A stretch of DNA of 41,681 nucleotides, from NCBI GenBank assembly GCA_002498385.1, contig DAHH01000008.1, forward strand, positions 1 to 41,681. The letters run 5' to 3'. Within the stretch, counting starts at the first letter, position 1. The number at the start of each line of letters is the position of its first letter. Positions 24,497 to 34,136 of this stretch are shown here, one piece after another. The notes under the pieces are model-generated. The model saw only the letters and a program-made list of their open reading frames with translations. It was not told where the DNA came from and searched no databases. This DNA comes from Methanobacterium sp. UBA410 (GTDB taxonomy: Archaea > Methanobacteriota > Methanobacteria > Methanobacteriales > Methanobacteriaceae). Position numbers and translations under genes: made by a program.

Positions 24497-26662
24497 TTAA
24501 ACAGGTTCCCAAATTGTTGCATTCTTATTTTCATAAATCGATTTAAAAACTGTGGAATTGCTTCGTTCAAGCCACAACTTGGTGAACGTTGAATTCTCAA
24601 ACTGTTTGTCAATAACAACAGACTGCATGTTATCCATAAGAAGAATAATGCAAAAATCACTGTTTTTATCAATGTAACGCTTTTCTACATTACCATTTGT
24701 AACATTGATAACACAATAAGGTGCTTCCCCATACCATGTTGCATTTCCTGTTTCTAAATTTATTTTTACGTTATTAGTGCTACTTAAACTGTTTTCATTA
24801 ACCTTAATATTCCCATATGAGTAAGTGTAGTTTCCACCCTGCATTTTGTTGAAATCCCATGTTCCAAAATGGAAAATCGAATATGCACCTTTTACACCAG
24901 AAGTTAAAACCACAAAGTGACGGGGATTGGTTGGATGAGTGTATTGAAGTACGTCTTCAGCTGCAGTCTGATTCAAACCATAATTATCCACAAGTATCGT
25001 TTCTGCAGTTTCTCTGTTGACTCCCAGAATGTCATTCAATATACCAACGCTTCGCGCTGTGTTTCCAGTGTAATTATTCAAAGTTTTATAGCCTTTATCC
25101 CCACTTGTTGCCAGCATGCTGAAAATACCTAATGATAAACTTTCATTATTTGTTGCAAATGCTTTATCTATCCAATATATTCTAAACGAATTTAATCCAC
25201 CATCAGCAGAAGTTGGACGATTTGAGATAGCAGGAATTAAATTTCCATAATCCCACTCTGCAATAACCACTGTATCATTAGGAGTATTATTATTTATCCA
25301 AACTGCAGAATTCCATAAATCATCATTTACAAGCGGTTTTAAATTTGAAAAATTATTATAAATATTTAAAATTCCCGGAATAACCACTAAAAGTAAAATT
25401 ACAATTGAAACAATTTTAATTAAATTCTGATTGCTTTTGAAAATACCAAATCGGATATTCCGAAATATATCCAAATAACCAATACATATACCAACCATAA
25501 TCCCAGAACTTACAATAAGTGGAGGTAATAAAATGAAAATAAATCTTACACCTTCCTTAAGAGAAAAAAACCCTATTAAAGTCCATATAATCAAAAATAA
25601 ATAAAAAAACCACGTAATTTTATTTAAATATTTTTTTTTCAGGTCTTTATTTAACATGACTCGAAAAATCCATAAAAGTCCCATGATCCCTAAAAAAATT
25701 ACCAAACCTGAACTTGAGATTAAATCTTCAATTGAAGGTTTTTGAAGTTCTGAAACAGAAACCCCAATATTTGGCCAGTAATTTGTAGCAATCATACCAC
25801 TACCAGTATTTAAGAATTTTAAAGCCGTGCTAAACGATTCTAAGTCAAAAAGACCTGTTGGAACCAGGAATAGCAATGTAAAAAATGTAAAATATCCTAA
25901 AACTTCCCAAATGTGCTTTGTTTCAATACTCCTTATTTTACATACAACAATATAAGCCATTAGGGATATCATAACCACAGCAACTACATACATCCATCCA
26001 TTCCAAGCATTTGCAAAAAGAAACGTTGAAAAAGCAGCTAAAAACGAAAATCCGAACATTTTTTTATTATTTTCTGCACAAATTGATTCATTGATAAACC
26101 ACATGATCAATAAAGGAAACAGTAGATTGAACATATCAGTATCAAACCAACCGGGAATAGTCCTGAAAAAGTAAATAGGAACAGTAACTGTTAAAATGCC
26201 TGCAGCTAGTGCACCATACTCGTTTGTGAATCTTCTCAAAAATAGATATGTAACTACACCACTAAGTGGACCTATAAATGCAGGTAACCAGAAACAAGTT
26301 ACAATTAAAGGCACTTTCACGAAAAAATTCACAAATTCATAAAATATTGCTGATATGTAAACTATTAATGGAGGATAATCAATCGGCGTTCCTGGTGGAT
26401 AAGTCGAATGCAAATCCCAATTTTTACCATTAACCAGTGTATCACCTATATAACCATGATCAATATAATTTTTAGTTAATCTATAATTGTAATATGAATC
26501 AAATTCATAAGTATAAGGAAGCCCATTCTGATCCTCGTAATAAGCCTTTTCATCTGCGGGAATCCCTGTTAAATGAGTCGATTCTACCCTTAAAACAAAA
26601 CCAACACTGAATATAATAAATATGATTGCAAAGGTTATTGCCAACTCTTTTTTTGATAACAT
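24497..26662 (-). CDS. aglB: STT3/AglB-type oligosaccharyltransferase
   Basis: This 721-residue membrane enzyme transfers a lipid-linked glycan to Asn in N-x-S/T sequons on the outer face of the membrane. About a dozen hydrophobic segments occupy residues 10-440, and a soluble C-terminal domain follows. Catalytic features are present: acidic D55 in YEFDSYYNY, the D174-x-D176 pair in PGWFDTDMF, the external-loop SVSE motif (302-305), and WDYG (470-473), a WWDYG variant with Glu as its first residue. The protein is complete. It is the last gene of a three-gene minus-strand unit with the GT39-like protein and a broken paralogue. The C-terminal domain is very similar to that paralogue's. Confidence 0.9.
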   Translation of the reverse strand: MLSKKELAITFAIIFIIFSVGFVLRVESTHLTGIPADEKAYYEDQNGLPYTYEFDSYYNYRLTKNYIDHGYIGDTLVNGKNWDLHSTYPPGTPIDYPPLIVYISAIFYEFVNFFVKVPLIVTCFWLPAFIGPLSGVVTYLFLRRFTNEYGALAAGILTVTVPIYFFRTIPGWFDTDMFNLLFPLLIMWFINESICAENNKKMFGFSFLAAFSTFLFANAWNGWMYVVAVVMISLMAYIVVCKIRSIETKHIWEVLGYFTFFTLLFLVPTGLFDLESFSTALKFLNTGSGMIATNYWPNIGVSVSELQKPSIEDLISSSGLVIFLGIMGLLWIFRVMLNKDLKKKYLNKITWFFYLFLIIWTLIGFFSLKEGVRFIFILLPPLIVSSGIMVGICIGYLDIFRNIRFGIFKSNQNLIKIVSIVILLLVVIPGILNIYNNFSNLKPLVNDDLWNSAVWINNNTPNDTVVIAEWDYGNLIPAISNRPTSADGGLNSFRIYWIDKAFATNNESLSLGIFSMLATSGDKGYKTLNNYTGNTARSVGILNDILGVNRETAETILVDNYGLNQTAAEDVLQYTHPTNPRHFVVLTSGVKGAYSIFHFGTWDFNKMQGGNYTYSYGNIKVNENSLSSTNNVKINLETGNATWYGEAPYCVINVTNGNVEKRYIDKNSDFCIILLMDNMQSVVIDKQFENSTFTKLWLERSNSTVFKSIYENKNATIWEPV

Positions 26663-26675
26663 TTTATCACACTAG

Positions 26676-28916
26676 TTAAGATGCTTCCCAAACAGCTGCA
26701 TCACCATGACTGTAAACAAGTTTAAAACTGGTTGAATTAGCCCTCTCAAGCCACAACTTGGTGAATGTTGAATTCTCAAACTGCCTATCAATAACAACAG
26801 ACTGCATGTTATCCATAAGAAGTACTATACAAATATTGCTGTTATTATCAATGTAATGTTTTTCTATTGTACCATTTGTAACTGTAATAAGACAATAAGG
26901 CGTTTCACCTTTCCATGTTACATTTCCTGTATCCAAATTCATGTTCACACCATCATGACTACTTAAAATATTATCGTTGATGTGGATTACACCATAGGAG
27001 TACGTGTAATTTCCACCCTGCATTTTGTTGAAATCCCAAGTTCCAAAATGGAAAATCCAATATACACCACTTAAGCCATTGGTCAAAACTACAAAATGGC
27101 GTGGATTGGTTGGATGGGTGTATTGAAGTACGTTTTCAGCTGCAGTCTGATTCAAACCATAGTTATCTGTGAGTATCATTTCTGCAGTTTCCCTGTTAAC
27201 TCCCAGAATGTCATTCAATATTTCAACACTTCTTGTAGTGTTCTCCGTGTACTTATCAAGAGTTATATAACCCAGATCCCCACTTGTGGCTATCATATTA
27301 AAAATACCCAACGATAAACTTTCATTGTCCGTTGCAAAAGCTCTGTCAATCCAGTATTCCCGTGAAGTACTCGGAGATTGACTTCCAAATGGATAAGCAT
27401 CATCAAACTGACGTGAAGGTAAAGTTTCAATGTAAGCTGTTCTGCCGTCAAAGGAAACTGGACGATCAGCAACAGCCGCTAAAAAATGTCCATAACTCCA
27501 ATCAGAGATGATAACTGTATCTACAGGGGTGTTGTTGTTTATCCACAAAGATGCATCCTGAAGATCATCGTTTGTACCAGGTTTCAAATTAATAAAACTT
27601 TCACAAACAAGTAAAATTGAGCTAACAGATACTGCAAACAAAATTAGAATAGATATAAATTTGATTAAAGTTTCCTTATTTTTAAAGATATGAAGTTTAT
27701 CACTTTTTTTAAGTAAAGCTAGATAATCAATTGTTAAACCAACCATAATCCCAGAACTTACTACCATTGGTGGTATGAGGAGCATTATAAATCTTGCACC
27801 TTCTTTAAGGGAAAAAAACCCTAATAAAGCCCAGAAAAGCAACAAGAAATAAAAAAACCAGGACATATTTTTTAGGTATTGTTCTTTAAATTTTCTATTT
27901 TTTATCAAAACCCAAAAACTGCATAGAAAACCTAAAATTCCTAAAAAGAAAGCAACCCCAACACCTTGCATCACTTCCCCTGGCGAAGGTATTCCGAGCT
28001 CTGAAACAGATACATAAATATCCGGCCATGGTGCCCATAGTCCCTAAGGATTGGTTAAACTGAAAAGTTCAAGAAGGCTGTTGAAAAGTTTCAACACGTT
28101 TAGGAAGCCCGTGAAAATTCCGATCAACAGTAAGGTAAATAAGGAAAATAGTGCAAGGACACAGGTAAGATTCTTAACTTCATGTCCCCCCAATTTTCTC
28201 CATAATATATAAAAAGCCATAAAGCCTACAAGTAAACAGAACTGGTACTGCCATCCGTTCCATGCGAGGACAAACAAAAACATGGAAAACGCTGCTAAAA
28301 CCGATAGTATCATTTGATTTTTGATTTTTTTGGCTTGAACTGCCTCAACAAATATCCATGTAACCAGAAGTGGGAAAAATATGTTGAAAATGTCTGTGTC
28401 AAACCAGCCTGGAACTGACCTTGTAAAGTAAAAAGGTGCTGTAACTGTAAGGATACCTGCTGCAAAAGCCCCATATTTATTTGTAAACCTTCCCACAAAG
28501 AAGTATGCCACAATACCTGCAAGGGGCCCTATAAAAGCAGGTAACCAGAAACAAAGAGTTAACAAGGGTACATTTACAAAGAAGTTTACAAATTTGTATA
28601 TCAAAGCTGTAAGATAAGTTATGAGTGGTGGATAGTCCATTGGAACTCCTGAAGGAGCGTAAGAGTGCATATCCCATTCTCTGCCATTTATTATTGTATC
28701 TCCCATATATCCATGGTCAAGGTAATTTCTGGTCAGGCGGTAGTTATAATAAGAGTCCAGCTCATACATGTATGGATTTCCGCTTTGATCCTCATAGTAA
28801 GCCTTTTCATCAGCGGGGATTCCTGGAATGGTGGTTGATTCCAGTCGGAGGACAAATCCAACCATGAATATAACCAGAATCAATGCTAATGTTATTGCTG
28901 CTTGCTTTCTTGACAT
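26676..28916 (-). pseudogene. STT3/AglB paralogue interrupted by one in-frame TAG
   Basis: Frame 28916-28044 encodes the N-terminal 290 residues, with YELDSYYNY and PGWFDTDIF motifs, and ends in TAG at 28044-28046. The same frame continues without another stop to 26676. After the TAG it reads GLWAPWPDIYVSVSELG, matching NYWPNIGVSVSEL of the downstream intact copy. No shift of frame is needed, so codon 291 alone breaks a 746-codon gene. The external-loop SVSE and the soluble domain lie after the stop. The WWDYG motif reads DWSYG, with Ser for Asp. The 3' part could be translated alone from GTG/ATG at 27974, which has AGGGGA upstream. A nonsense mutation is the simplest reading; readthrough or a sequencing error are alternatives. 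Confidence 0.85.
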
Positions 28917-28940
28917 TTGTGGCCTCGTTTAAGGATATGT

Positions 28941-30503
28941 TTAAGTTCTGGAGTATATTCTTAGTCCCTGTATATTACCATGGGTTATTTCCCTGTAATC
29001 CTCCAAATCTAAATTATTATTCTGATTATCCCAAACCAAGTAATAATTAATATTGTTATTCTCTAATTCTCTCTGCAGATCATTCGAATTTGTAGCGTTT
29101 TTAGTTATACCATAATATTTAGCATTCAAATAGTAAGAAATATGTAGTGTCTTTTCCCATTCATCATCTGAAGCAATGTTTCCATGCACTCCATAATCTA
29201 CTTTTAAAGTTTGGCTTAAGTTATGAGTTCCTTCTCCCATATTCACAGTTTGAATTAAAGTAATTACTGGCATAATTATAAATGAAAATATTAAAAGAAT
29301 TAATAAAACATTTCGCATTTTTATATTAATGATTTTCTGTTTAAACGAAATATTGAGCATATAAAAAGCCATTAAAAATAATAAAATACATATCAGATAT
29401 AAATATCTCATTTCCACCAGAATTAAGGTATATCCTCCACAATAAAGTATCACGGTTATCAACAAGTACATCAATTTATCCCTTGAATCTTTAAAGGAAG
29501 GCTTAAAGATGAAAAATAAACTGAAAAGAATTATTAAAAGGGAAAGTAATGAGAAATATTCAAGATAATCAATTGTTGAGACTACGTTTTCGCCCATAAT
29601 AAATATTTGATGTTTAAAGTAGCCTATTGATTTGAAAGGGCTCCATTTTTTCATTTGGAGGTTAGAGGGGTCTTCCCAAACACTGATTGCATTTTTATTT
29701 GAGGGCTTTAAAAGTCCCTGATAATACATAGGATGTCCCTGGGATTCAGGTCCAATCAAAGCTTGATTATACTCACCCGAGGTTCCAATGGTTAATTCAC
29801 CATATTTATCACTTATCGCTCCTATCCAAACTCCACTTATAACAAGGAACACGGAAATTCCTAAAAGGAAATTTTTCGATATATTCCTCTTTTTATCCTT
29901 TGAACTACTCTTAGAATAGTAGACCAGATTAAAAAAAACAAAGTGAACAACAAAAAATGGCAACGCATAAGCTTTAGCCAAATAAGCAGCAGCTCCAATT
30001 ACACCGCAGAATATGCCATTTGACAGTTTATTAGAATATTTCGAGTCGAAAATAATAACTAAATAAAAAACAAGTAAACAGGTAACGAGTAAATCCGGAG
30101 TAACAAATGTCAGTGCGAACGATAAAACAATTGGGATCATTGAAAACAACAGCACTACTCTGAAAACTCTCTCAATGCCCATTTTACGAGATAATCTTTC
30201 TACTCCAATTATAGTGAAAAAACCTACAATTAAAGACAATATCTTAGCCGAGAGTAATGCATAAAGTGCTGTTTTATTAAATAATAAAAATGGGATTAAT
30301 AACCACGAAAACAGAGGGGCCCAATAGCCATTGATTGCATCAGACCAGTTCAGGGTTAAATAGTTCCGAGCAACTCCAATGTAAGAAATACCATCTGCGG
30401 TTATAACGTACCGATAAGAATTCAACAACAACACAGATAATATGGAATATAACGCTAAAATCAAGATTAAATCTTTATGGTGCATTAAAAACTTATTTTC
30501 CAT
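28941..30503 (-). CDS. GT39/ArnT-like membrane glycosyltransferase
   Basis: This 520-residue polytopic protein has roughly a dozen hydrophobic segments and a C-terminal extracytoplasmic part. The first external loop reads SYRYVITADGISYIGVARNYL, with an Asp placed as in PMT/ArnT enzymes that use polyprenyl-phosphate sugars. It probably adds a sugar to a lipid-linked glycan or protein outside the membrane. It is the first gene of the unit with the two oligosaccharyltransferase copies (24 bp and 13 bp spacing). A TATA-like ATTATATTGG (about 30534-30543) lies 35 bp upstream, and GGGG serves as ribosome binding site. Confidence 0.75.
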   Translation of the reverse strand: MENKFLMHHKDLILILALYSILSVLLLNSYRYVITADGISYIGVARNYLTLNWSDAINGYWAPLFSWLLIPFLLFNKTALYALLSAKILSLIVGFFTIIGVERLSRKMGIERVFRVVLLFSMIPIVLSFALTFVTPDLLVTCLLVFYLVIIFDSKYSNKLSNGIFCGVIGAAAYLAKAYALPFFVVHFVFFNLVYYSKSSSKDKKRNISKNFLLGISVFLVISGVWIGAISDKYGELTIGTSGEYNQALIGPESQGHPMYYQGLLKPSNKNAISVWEDPSNLQMKKWSPFKSIGYFKHQIFIMGENVVSTIDYLEYFSLLSLLIILFSLFFIFKPSFKDSRDKLMYLLITVILYCGGYTLILVEMRYLYLICILLFLMAFYMLNISFKQKIINIKMRNVLLILLIFSFIIMPVITLIQTVNMGEGTHNLSQTLKVDYGVHGNIASDDEWEKTLHISYYLNAKYYGITKNATNSNDLQRELENNNINYYLVWDNQNNNLDLEDYREITHGNIQGLRIYSRT

Positions 30504-31368
30504 TTTTTTGCCCCAAATTATTATCGTAACACACCAATATAATACACACGGCTAAACAAAGTATAATTTCATCTGTTCAATGGCATTAAATAAAAAAATC
30601 ATATGTTATAGAACCTATTCCAATTAGATAATATGTAATCACGCTGTACTTTTCTAAACAGTCCATCATTTTTTCCAAGTTTTTCTCCAAAGCTTAACCT
30701 AAAATCCAAAAAAACCACCAAATTAAGTCTAGAATTTCTATTAACCTTCATTTATTGTTGATATTATGTTTGGAAATAGTTTTATGATAATTTATTAAAG
30801 ACCCAATTGATTTATTAATGGCCAATAATTGCCTCAAACAAGGTTTTTATCTGTGATAACTAAATTATAACTTTTAATATTATCAAATTTTAGAGATTTT
30901 TAGAAATTCTTCTTAGTTTAAGATTTAACCTTCCGGTTTATAATATTAACACGTATCACATTACCATATTAATTTTCAGGAACGAATTTGACCTAATTTT
31001 TTTTTAGTTGAAAAGGGTGTCTCATGATTACTTTTGACCTGATAATTTTGCTTATTTTCAAGTTTTAAAACCTTATTTGTCCTTATTTTTTTTGCAAATT
31101 TTGAACTGTGAGACAGCCTCTTGAAAAAAATAAGAAATTTAAAAAAACTGATTATGAAAAAAATTCAACTCCATCCCTTTCACTTATCATCAATCACTTT
31201 TGAACAAAAATATTTCAAGGTCACATCTTTTAGCATTGCTTTTATATTCAACAATGAATTAATCGTCATATAACATTAAAATAGAAATTTCGAGATATAA
31301 TTAAGAAAAATTGGGGAATAATGATTCATTTGTAACAACCATAAATCTTTATATAACTAGGTGAGTTC
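30504..31368. other. Long intergenic region with promoters
   Basis: This 865-bp gap lies between divergent genes. It carries the minus-strand TATA (30534-30543), a MITE-like element (31015-31119, listed separately) and plus-strand TATA-like stretches near 31236-31246 and 31264-31272. A third TTTATATAAC at 31346-31355 lies only about 20 bp before the GT4 start and may be too close. The remainder is low-complexity A+T without an open frame of note. Confidence 0.5.
31015..31119. mobile_element. Short MITE-like element or IS remnant
   Basis: Imperfect terminal inverted repeats bound about 105 bp. The left end is GGGTGTCTCATGATT at 31015; the right end, read inward on the other strand, is AGGCTGTCTCACAGTT from about 31120. 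Nine of the first ten aligned terminal bases match. The inside is AT-rich with no gene. Ends of the type GGxTGTCTCA are common in insertion sequences. No second copy is in the window. Confidence 0.4.
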
Positions 31369-32637
31369 ATGAAAAAGATTTTAATCATCTCATTTTTTTT
31401 TAATCAGGCAGAAGAAATTGGATCTATTCGTTTGCGAGGATTAGCAAAGTATCTACCCAAATTTGGATGGCAACCCACCATCCTCACCATTAACTCATCC
31501 AGTGATACTCATTTTAGAACTGTAGAAACTGGATATTTAGATCTTAAGGCTAACTGGAAAGCTAAAATTGGATTAAATCCCGAAAATACCGTTGAAAACC
31601 AGTTAAAAGTAGTGAAGGGGAAGAAATCTCTGGATTTTTTGCTTGGAGTGTGGGAGGAAATTTTTGCATATCCAGATGCACAAAAGAACTGGTACAGGCC
31701 AGCCATCGAAGCCGGCAGCGAATTGCTGGAACATGAACATTTTGATGCAATGTTAAGTTCTTCATCTCCAGTTACATGCCATTTGATCGCCAGTGAACTT
31801 AAAAAAAGGTATAATGTACCATGGACGGCTGATTTACGTGATTTATGGACTCAGAACCCTTACGTTAACCACACTCTCCTCAGAAAGATTCTTGAAAAGA
31901 GGTTGGAATTAAAAACTTTAAAAAATGCTGATGCCTTAACAACAACAACAGAATATTGTAAAAATGATTTAAAACAATTACACAAAAAAGACAATACATA
32001 TGCAATTTTAAATGGCTTTGATCCGGTTCATGAAAGCCAGAATACTCCTTTAACAGAGAAATTTAACTTAGTTTACACTGGAAGGTTGTACTACGGTAAA
32101 AGGGATCCGGAACTCCTTTTTCAGGCTTTAACTGAATTGATAAACGAAGAAAAAATCAACGCCGAAAACATTAATGTTGATTTTTACGGTCCCAGTGAAC
32201 CATGGCTTCTAAACAGTGTGAAAAAGCATCATCTGGAAAATGTGGTGAAAATTTGTGGAGTTTTACCTCGAAACAAAGTGCTTAAAAAGCAAAGAGAGTC
32301 CCAGGTACTGTTACTTCTAACATGGAAAAATTCAAAGGAGAAAGGAGTAATTCCCGGTAAAATTTTTGAGTATTTGGCTGCAAAAAGGCCTATACTATCT
32401 ATAGGAAATTCGGATGGTCTGGTGAGGGGTTTAATTGAATCCACAAACACAGGTGTGGTTCCCTCAAGCGTTGAAGAAATCAAAAGCAGTATCTTGATGT
32501 TTTACAACGAATTCACATGTTCTGGAGAAGTCAAGTACAGGGGAATTCCCCATGAAATTGATAAGTACAGTCAGGTGAAGATGGCTGAAAAATTTTCGCA
32601 TGTTTTAAACCAGGCCGTAAACGAGAAATCCAGTTAA
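31369..32637 (+). CDS. Glycosyltransferase family 4-like protein
   Basis: This 422-residue GT-B glycosyltransferase has an N-terminal acceptor domain (about 1-190, with GSIRLRGLAKYLPKFGWQPTILT) and a C-terminal donor domain (about 215-400). The donor domain contains FNLVYTGRLYYGKRDPELLFQAL and the GT4-type segment GKIFEYLAAKRPILSIGNSDG, where the glutamate contacts the sugar nucleotide. It probably adds a sugar to a lipid-linked precursor on the cytoplasmic side. AGGTGA five bases upstream fixes the start. It converges on the flippase gene with only six bases between the stops, and belongs by content to the surrounding glycan cluster. Confidence 0.85.
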   Translation: MKKILIISFFFNQAEEIGSIRLRGLAKYLPKFGWQPTILTINSSSDTHFRTVETGYLDLKANWKAKIGLNPENTVENQLKVVKGKKSLDFLLGVWEEIFAYPDAQKNWYRPAIEAGSELLEHEHFDAMLSSSSPVTCHLIASELKKRYNVPWTADLRDLWTQNPYVNHTLLRKILEKRLELKTLKNADALTTTTEYCKNDLKQLHKKDNTYAILNGFDPVHESQNTPLTEKFNLVYTGRLYYGKRDPELLFQALTELINEEKINAENINVDFYGPSEPWLLNSVKKHHLENVVKICGVLPRNKVLKKQRESQVLLLLTWKNSKEKGVIPGKIFEYLAAKRPILSIGNSDGLVRGLIESTNTGVVPSSVEEIKSSILMFYNEFTCSGEVKYRGIPHEIDKYSQVKMAEKFSHVLNQAVNEKSS

Positions 32638-32643
32638 ACCCTC

Positions 32644-34134
32644 TCAATGGAATATCTGGTCCTTAATTCCCATGATAAAGCCATGAACAAATTTCTTCTC
32701 CTTCTTGGATAATGTCTTCAATGCAAGTACTGAAACTAAATAAATCGCTATTCCAACCACTACAGCTATTATTATGTTTAAAATGCCCTTCAATGGTAAA
32801 ATTCCAATTACAATAACCATTAAAATGCTTGCGAGGACAATTTTAAAGAGGAAAACAAAATCAAATCTGTAATTAACCCTTTTTTTAGCCCAGATCAACA
32901 CTATCAATGATAGTGCTGCGTAGGATACAATGGTTGAAATTGCAGCTCCCATGATGCCCATCCTTGGGATTAAAAGCATGTTCAGAACAATGTTGGTAAC
33001 TGCGCTTAAACCAACAATGAAAGGCATGAACTTGGTTTTCTCAATTAAACAGATTATATAAAGGTTTATCTGATATATACCCAAAAAAAGGGTGCTCAAT
33101 GCAATTAACAGGGTTAAAGTTCCTCCCCCCGCTAGAAACTCCGATGTTGTGAGAATCTGCAAAAGGGGTTTGGACAGAATATAAAGACCCGCTGAACCTG
33201 GAACTCCAAAAAACAGGAAGATTTTGGTTGAATATTCGAGGTACTTTTTTACACTTGGAACTTTACCCATCTCCCAGAAGCTGGATATAACCGGGAAGAT
33301 CACAAAACTGATGGGAACGTAAAACATGGATACAAGGCTCCCAATACTGTATGATGCAGAATAGATACCTGTCTGTGACAGGCCAAGGTAACTGGTTGTG
33401 AAGTATCTGTCACTTGAATCAATTATCCAGAGAAGAGCTCCACTTGGAATCTGGGGGATGCTGAATGAGAGATACTTCTTTAAATTGGCTGTGCTGGGTT
33501 TTCTGAAACCTACTTTTTTGGTTATTGAACCGAACAACGATAAGATGAAGATGAATTCCACAGATATTTGGACAATGACTATGAACCATAGTGGGAAATG
33601 TAAAAATGCAAGGACCACGAGGGGTATGAATTTGAAGGAGTAACATAAAATGTTTATGAAGGAAAGTTCTTTTATTTTTCCTTTAGATCTTAGGTAGGCA
33701 ATTAAAAATGCGAAAAGAGCACCTGTACCTGCCCATATGAATGTTAAAATAACGAAAACATCGTAAACATTACTTTTAAAGAGTAAAATTGACAGATCGT
33801 TTTTTAGTAAAAATGCAGCTGCAATGGTTATGAGGACTATTAACACGATTAACCAGAACATGTTGGAGAAGGCTTGGCTGAGCTTCTCTTTTCTATTCTC
33901 TGCAGATAAGTATCGCACCGTGGCCGTGCCTAAATGAAGCGTTAAAATAGGATTCAACAAGCCCACAGTTACTCCTATCTGAGCCCATAAACCGTACGTT
34001 TCTGCTCCAAAGTTCTTGGTTAACGCAGGGAGTGTGAAGAAGCCGAAAAGGTAGATAAGTATCTGTGACAAGCCCACCCACAATATGTCCTTTGTAAACT
34101 TGGTAGAACTGTCAGTTTTAGTTTCATGGGTCAT
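32644..34134 (-). CDS. Polysaccharide/oligosaccharide flippase (Wzx/MATE-like)
   Basis: This 496-residue membrane protein of the MOP superfamily has about 12-14 hydrophobic segments. It begins after a short polar N-terminus with KDILWVGLSQILIYLFGFFTLPALTKNFGAETYGLWAQ, the usual Wzx-like first two helices. It should move the finished lipid-linked glycan across the membrane, supplying the oligosaccharyltransferase. The start codon lies 2 bp after the methyltransferase stop, with GGTAG as a weak ribosome site inside that gene's end. Gene order with the methyltransferase and nucleotide-sugar dehydrogenase indicates one operon. Confidence 0.88.
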   Translation of the reverse strand: MTHETKTDSSTKFTKDILWVGLSQILIYLFGFFTLPALTKNFGAETYGLWAQIGVTVGLLNPILTLHLGTATVRYLSAENRKEKLSQAFSNMFWLIVLIVLITIAAAFLLKNDLSILLFKSNVYDVFVILTFIWAGTGALFAFLIAYLRSKGKIKELSFINILCYSFKFIPLVVLAFLHFPLWFIVIVQISVEFIFILSLFGSITKKVGFRKPSTANLKKYLSFSIPQIPSGALLWIIDSSDRYFTTSYLGLSQTGIYSASYSIGSLVSMFYVPISFVIFPVISSFWEMGKVPSVKKYLEYSTKIFLFFGVPGSAGLYILSKPLLQILTTSEFLAGGGTLTLLIALSTLFLGIYQINLYIICLIEKTKFMPFIVGLSAVTNIVLNMLLIPRMGIMGAAISTIVSYAALSLIVLIWAKKRVNYRFDFVFLFKIVLASILMVIVIGILPLKGILNIIIAVVVGIAIYLVSVLALKTLSKKEKKFVHGFIMGIKDQIFH

Positions 34135-34136
34135 TT

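Noticed and set aside
28044..28046. TAG decoded as pyrrolysine in the oligosaccharyltransferase
   Set aside because: Pyrrolysine use is known from Methanosarcina-type methylamine metabolism, not from Methanobacteriales to my knowledge, and this protein is not a methyltransferase. A mutation is simpler; kept only as a test in the finding.
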